This document shows positions 60,217 to 64,000 of a stretch of DNA of 64,000 nucleotides, piece after piece. Origin of the DNA: JAJEFO01 sp965221845 (lineage in GTDB: Bacteria; Pseudomonadota; Alphaproteobacteria; Rhodobacterales; Rhodobacteraceae); NCBI GenBank assembly GCA_965221845.1, contig OZ244919.1, positions 992,001 through 1,056,000 of the forward strand, given 5' to 3'. Under the pieces are notes generated by a model. The model saw only the letters and a program-made list of their open reading frames with translations, was not told the DNA's origin and did not search any database. A program made the translations under genes and the position numbers. The stretch's first letter is position 1; the number at the start of each line of letters is the position of its first letter.

Positions 60217-61844
60217 CAGCAATTCCCGACAGGATTTCTTTTTGTTTGTTGTCAGCTGGTTGCGCGGCAGCCACGAATTTTCCTGTCACAGACCTTTCCC
60301 GCCGAATCGGCTTTGCCGCGGCCAGACAGGCAAAGGCCGAGCAGAAAAATGTCCGGAGATTCCTTTCGCAGGCATCCGTCGATGCCAGGGCCGTGCTTCG
60401 CGCCGTGCGTGCATGCTTCGACCGCATCCCCGACCCGACCGTCACGCGCGACTTCAGCCTTCCGGTAGGCCTGACGTCGGGGCTCGCGGTCTTCTCGCCC
60501 GGGATCCCGTCGCTTCTGCAGTCCGGCCGGCAGGTGCGGGGCGGCGAGGATCCGGTCCGGGCGCGGAACCTGCGCGCGCCGTTCGGCGTGGGGAAGGCGC
60601 CGTCGGACACGCGGATGCGCGAGCGGCGCGACGGGGCCGGCCCCCGCGGCCTGCGCCGCTGCGGTCCGGGGGCGTCCACGCCGCCCTGCAGCGCGGCAAG
60701 GCGCTCGAGGGCCGGACGGCGTCCGGCGGGCGTCTCCCGGTCGCGGCGGACGGGACCGGCCGCCGTTCCTCGCGCAAGGCCGTCTGCAGGCGCCGCCCGC
60801 GCCAGGACCCGCCGCGACGGGTCGAGGACCTCCTGCCGTCAGGCACTGGGCGCGGCGACCGTCCGTCCCGACCACGCCGGGGCGTTCCCGCCGGCCCCGG
60901 AGCCGGTCCGGAACGAGGACGGCAGGAGGAGGAACGACTGCGAGCCGAACGCCTTGAGGCGGCTCGCCGGGGACCTCCGCCGGGAGCGTCCGCACACGGG
61001 AGGGCGGCCGGCGCCGGGGACGGGCCGGCGGCCGGCGGCCCGCACGTCATGCTTCGTGAGCGGAGAAGGGCTTCCGCCCGTCCCGGGCGCGAAGCCGGGC
61101 GACCACGGGCCGCCGTCCGGCTGGTTCGATGCCAGCGGGACGAAGGAGACATGGGAGAGGCGCGACGGGAAGACCGGCATCGTGCACCGCTTCGAACGGG
61201 ACCGCGGCCGGCCGGCCGACGACGCGAACTTCGGCCTGAAGACCGACATGCCCGGATGCGGGGAGACCGGCACGAAAGGGAGGGTCCGGAGGTTCTCGCG
61301 GGCCGCCGACCTCCCGCCCGTCCGGGACACGGCGTGTCCGTCATGCGGTGCGGCCGCGTGCGGGGCGGGCGACCGGGAACGAGACGTTCCGGGCACCGGG
61401 ACGCGGGAGGGCTGCAGCTTCGGGCACGGCTCCGGCCATGGCGGGAACCGCCCATGGGGCGTCTTCATGACGCTCGCCATGCCCGCCTTCCTGATCGACC
61501 GGTGCAGCGGCACTGCCGCCCGCCGTTCGGACGGGCGCGGGAACATCAGGAACGCATCCCCTGCCTCCGGGACCGGATGCGGGAACCGGCCGGACCTTCG
61601 TCTTCCGGGACTGGAAGACCCTCTGCCGCGCGCTCGCGGGGGAGCCTGGCAAGGAGGACCATGCCGGCCCGTCCGTGCCGGGCCGTGACCGCCCCGGCCA
61701 CGCCCGGACGGCCCCGATCCCGCCCTTCGCCGGCACCGCCACGATCCCGGGCCGCCGCCCGGCCGCCGGTCGTGCGCACACGGAACTGCCGCCCGCCATG
61801 ACCGCGCCTTCGCGCACCGACGGTCAGGCTGTCGGGAATTGCTG
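60217..61844 (+). mobile_element. ISNCY-like element, copy 2, with 9-bp duplication
   Basis: 1628 bp, ends CAGCAATTCCCGACAG and CTGTCGGGAATTGCTG, flanked by a perfect 9-bp repeat AGGCTGTGT (60208-60216 and 61845-61853). The transposase (plus strand) is decayed in the same way as copy 1: VDARAVLRAVRACFDRIPDP and MRERRDGAGPRGLRRCG in one frame, NALRRLAGDLRRERPHTGG and later DDANFGLKTDMPGC, MTLAMPAFLIDR in others. The element landed within the left end of the IS5-type element that follows, splitting off its first seven bases. Confidence 0.85.
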
Positions 61845-61853
61845 AGGCTGTGT

Positions 61854-62689
61854 ACTTATATATTGACATGACCGTCGGGATCCGTCAGACGGGCCAAAAA
61901 ACCATCAGGCAGGAGCGCCACCATGAGCAGCCAACGTCACGACATGAGCGATGCGGAATGGGAGATTCTCCGCACGGTCCTTCCGCGGAAGCACCAGGGC
62001 CCGCGCCGGCGGAACGACCGGCAGGTGATGGACGGGATCTTCTTCGTGCTGCGCACGGGGACGCCGTGGCGCGACCTCCCGGAGCGGTACGGCCCGTACA
62101 CGACCTGCTTCAACCGCTACAACCGCTGGAGCCGGAACGGCACCTGGGCCCGGATCATGCAGGCGCTGCAGGACCTTGCGGAGGACGGCGGCGACGGCGG
62201 AGGCCCGGCCGGCCCGGTCCGCCTGCGCATGCTGGACTCCTCCGCCGTGCGGGTGCACCGGCCTGCGGCGGCCGGACGACGAAGGTCCGTCCCGCCCTGA
62301 GCGGCACGGACAGGGTGCAGGCGCTGGCCGGCCCCGGGTCAGGCCTCGGAACGTGCGCAGGCCGGGCAGCTTCTCGCAGGCCTTGCGCCCGGTGACACGG
62401 TCCTTGGCGACAAGGCCTGTGACGCCAATGCCGTCGTCCGGCGCGTCGAACGGGCGGGCGGGACGGCCAGCATCCCCTCGCGGTCCTGCCGCAAGATCCC
62501 CCGGCCCTTTGACCGCACGCTCTGCAAGGAGCGCAACCGGATCGAGCGGTTCTTCGGCAGGATCAAGGAATTCCGCCGGGTCGCGTCCCGCTGCGACAAG
62601 ACCGCCCGCAACTTCCTGTCGGCCGTGCAGCTCGCTGCCAGTCGCTTCCTGCTGCGGGCTCTGGCGAAGCCATTAAATGGGTACACAGC
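61854..62689 (+). mobile_element. IS5-family (IS427-type) element A, split at its left end
   Basis: The left end (GCTGTGT) is at 60210-60216, before the ISNCY insertion; the body resumes at 61854 and ends GTACACAGC at 62689. CTAG flanks it at 60206-60209 and at 62690-62693, as known for the IS427 branch that targets CTAG. The transposase (from 61923) keeps RHDMSDAEWEILRTVLP and DGIFFVLRTGTPWRDLPERY but lost about 55 bp after LDSSAVRVH and then changes frame; the DDE tail IERFFGRIKEFRRVASR is out of frame. Inactive. Confidence 0.85.
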
Positions 62690-62693
62690 CTAG

Positions 62694-63590
62694 GCTGTGT
62701 ACTTGAATATTGACAGGTCTGTCTGGAGCTGCGAGAGGAGCCCAAAAACCATCAGGCAGGAGCAGACCCATGAGCGGACACCGCCACGACATGACCGATG
62801 CGGAGTGGGCGATCCTCCGCTCGGTGCTTCCCCAGACACATCAGGGCCCGCGTCGGTTGCAGGACCGAAGGGTCATGGATGGTATCTTCTTCGTGTTGCG
62901 CACCGGCATCCCCTGGCGGGATCTCCCAGAGCGCTACGGTCCCTACTCGACCTGCTTCAATCGCTGCAACCGCTGGAGCCGGAACGGCACCTGGGCCCGA
63001 ATCATGCAGGCGCTGGCCGAGCGAGCGGACGATGATGACGATGCAAACGGTGGTGCGGTCGGACCCGTGCGCCTGCGTATGCTGGACTCCTCCGTCGTGC
63101 GGGCCCACAAGCACGCCGCCGGGGCCCGTCGCGACGGGCCGCCGCCGCAGATCGGCCTGAGCCGTGGCGGCCGGACGACCAAGGTCCATCTCGCCCTGAG
63201 CGGGACGGACACGGTGCAGGCCCTGGTCCTGACCCCGGGTCAGGCCTCGGACTGTGCCCAGGCCAAGGCACTGCTTGCCGATCTCGTCCCCGGTGAGATG
63301 GTCCTCGGCGACAAGGCCCATGATGCCAATGCTGTCGTCCGGTGCATCGAACAGGCGGGGGCCCAGGCGAACATCCCCTCTCGGTCCTGCCGCAAGATCC
63401 CCCGGCCCTTTGACCGCACCCTGTACAAGGGTCGCAATCGGATCGAGCGGTTCTTCGGCAGGATCAAGGAATTCCGTCGCGTCGCCTCGCGCTACGACAA
63501 GACCGCCCGCAACTTTCTGTCGGCCGTGCAGCTCGCTGCCAGTCGCTTCCTGCTGCGGGATCTGGCGAAGCAATTAAATGGGTACACAGC
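62694..63590 (+). mobile_element. IS5-family (IS427-type) element B, apparently intact
   Basis: 897 bp with inverted ends GCTGTGTAC and GTACACAGC and CTAG on both sides (62690-62693, 63591-63594). It lies in tandem with element A, the two sharing the middle CTAG. It encodes one complete transposase. About 90% identical to element A by eye, and it is the only copy in the window with no frame damage. Confidence 0.92.
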
Positions 63591-63594
63591 CTAG
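62770..63594 (+). CDS. IS5-family transposase, intact
   Basis: 274 aa DDE transposase, from an ATG with GGAG ten bases upstream. N-terminal DUF4096-type helix-turn-helix (MTDAEWAILRSVLPQTHQGP, FVLRTGIPWRDLPERYGPYS). The catalytic residues are D in RLRMLDSSVVRAH, D in MVLGDKAHDANAVVR and E in RNRIERFFGRIKEFRRVASR. It ends NGYTA with the stop TAG lying in the CTAG target at 63591-63594: the element carries no stop of its own in this frame, and the host target sequence supplies it. Confidence 0.93.
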   Translation: MSGHRHDMTDAEWAILRSVLPQTHQGPRRLQDRRVMDGIFFVLRTGIPWRDLPERYGPYSTCFNRCNRWSRNGTWARIMQALAERADDDDDANGGAVGPVRLRMLDSSVVRAHKHAAGARRDGPPPQIGLSRGGRTTKVHLALSGTDTVQALVLTPGQASDCAQAKALLADLVPGEMVLGDKAHDANAVVRCIEQAGAQANIPSRSCRKIPRPFDRTLYKGRNRIERFFGRIKEFRRVASRYDKTARNFLSAVQLAASRFLLRDLAKQLNGYTA

Positions 63595-64000
63595 GGCCCG
63601 TTGACAGTCATGTCGCGGCGACCACGCCGGCGACGAGGCGATGCCCGCCGCGAAGCTCTCGCCGGTCCTGGCGCAGCGCGCCGCGACCGCCCGGAACTCC
63701 CCGGCCTTCGCGAAGAGGCTCTCCGCCAGGCGCCGCCAGCCGCAGACCTCCCGGCCGTGCGCCCGCGGCGCCGTCCGGCTCCGCCTCGACGGGACCGCCG
63801 CCTCCGCCCCGCGTTCCGCAAGGTCCTCGAGCAGCCGGTCCGCGCCGGACGCCCTGTCGCCGGCGAAGGCCCCGAACGCCAGGCCGCCGGGAAGCCCCGG
63901 CACCCCATAGGGCCGTGCGCCTGGCCGGGAAGGATCCTGAAGCGGACAGGGCATCCCGGCGCGTCCGCGACGGCCACGGCCCTGCCCGTCAGGCCGCCCC
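63595..64000 (-). mobile_element. IS5-family fragment at the right window edge
   Basis: It starts after the shared CTAG with GGCCCGTTGACAGTCATG, a typical IS5 terminal sequence. The minus-strand frame (63598 to beyond the edge) reads FAGDRASGADRLLEDLAERG, EAAVPSRRSRTAPRAHG, LAESLFAKAGEFRAVAARCA. This matches the pattern DKGYDADxxRxxLxxRGxxxxIPxRxNR...IENxFxRLKxxRRVATRYD with substitutions at key sites (Glu kept in AES, Asp altered). A decayed copy of a different IS5 branch, cut by the window edge. Confidence 0.65.

Overview
The window is GC-rich chromosomal DNA from a Gram-negative bacterium, most likely an alphaproteobacterium. This is inferred from gene order and protein style: fabZ-lpxA-lpxI-lpxB (lipid A), purM-purN-rnd, clpP-clpX, a TIGR04283-type glycosyltransferase, H-NS of the alpha/beta type, and an IlvD/RraA/FAH sugar-acid cluster. 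No species can be named from sequence alone.

Layout. 1-2 kb: magnesium transporter mgtE (minus strand, cut by the left edge) and an IS5-family remnant. 2-4 kb: an AlbA_2/Schlafen-type ATPase-like gene. 4.6-9.8 kb: lipA, sufE, a lipoprotein, rnd, purN, purM. 10-10.6 kb: tRNA-Met and an IS4-like remnant. 10.9-12.8 kb: a two-gene ATPase plus HNH nuclease pair resembling the Septu (PtuA/PtuB) antiphage system, whose 3' end abuts an IS30 copy. 12.8-15 kb: IS30 and ISAs1 debris. 15.3-22.5 kb: H-NS, sensor kinase, tRNA-Asn, mnmA, lpxB/lpxI/lpxA/fabZ. 22.6-27.2 kb: IS66 and IS5 material, then a small defence-like cluster on the minus strand (frameshifted Abi-type gene, GIY-YIG protein, AAA-like/PD-(D/E)XK protein). 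27.3-28.5 kb: MFS transporter. 29.2-32 kb: an ISNCY-like element with an IS110 element nested inside it. 32.1-35.8 kb: sugar-acid catabolic operon. 36-38 kb: clpX, clpP. 38.6-41.4 kb: a 948-aa PLD-helicase-DUF3427 protein with a degenerate HIT-like N-terminus. 42.2-46.7 kb: FAD-linked oxidase, ygfZ, glycosyltransferase, glmM. 46.8-51.8 kb: accessory debris (second IS110, tyrosine recombinase, secreted protein, retron-type RT tail, ISAs1). 51.9-53.7 kb: aspS. 53.9-56.8 kb: IS fragments, a Uma2 protein, ISKra4. 56.8-60.2 kb: carB. 60.2-64 kb: a pile of nested and tandem insertion sequences.

The striking property is the density and decay of insertion sequences. At least nine IS families are recognisable, nearly all with frameshifted transposases. 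Several sit directly at the edges of working genes (ptuB, the IlvD gene, carB, fabZ, the AAA-like gene). Two ISNCY copies keep perfect 9-bp target duplications and one IS5-type copy has an intact transposase, so part of this activity is recent. Essential genes are intact. The picture fits a genome that has gone through an IS expansion and is losing accessory genes, as seen in host-associated lineages; that lifestyle statement is inference.
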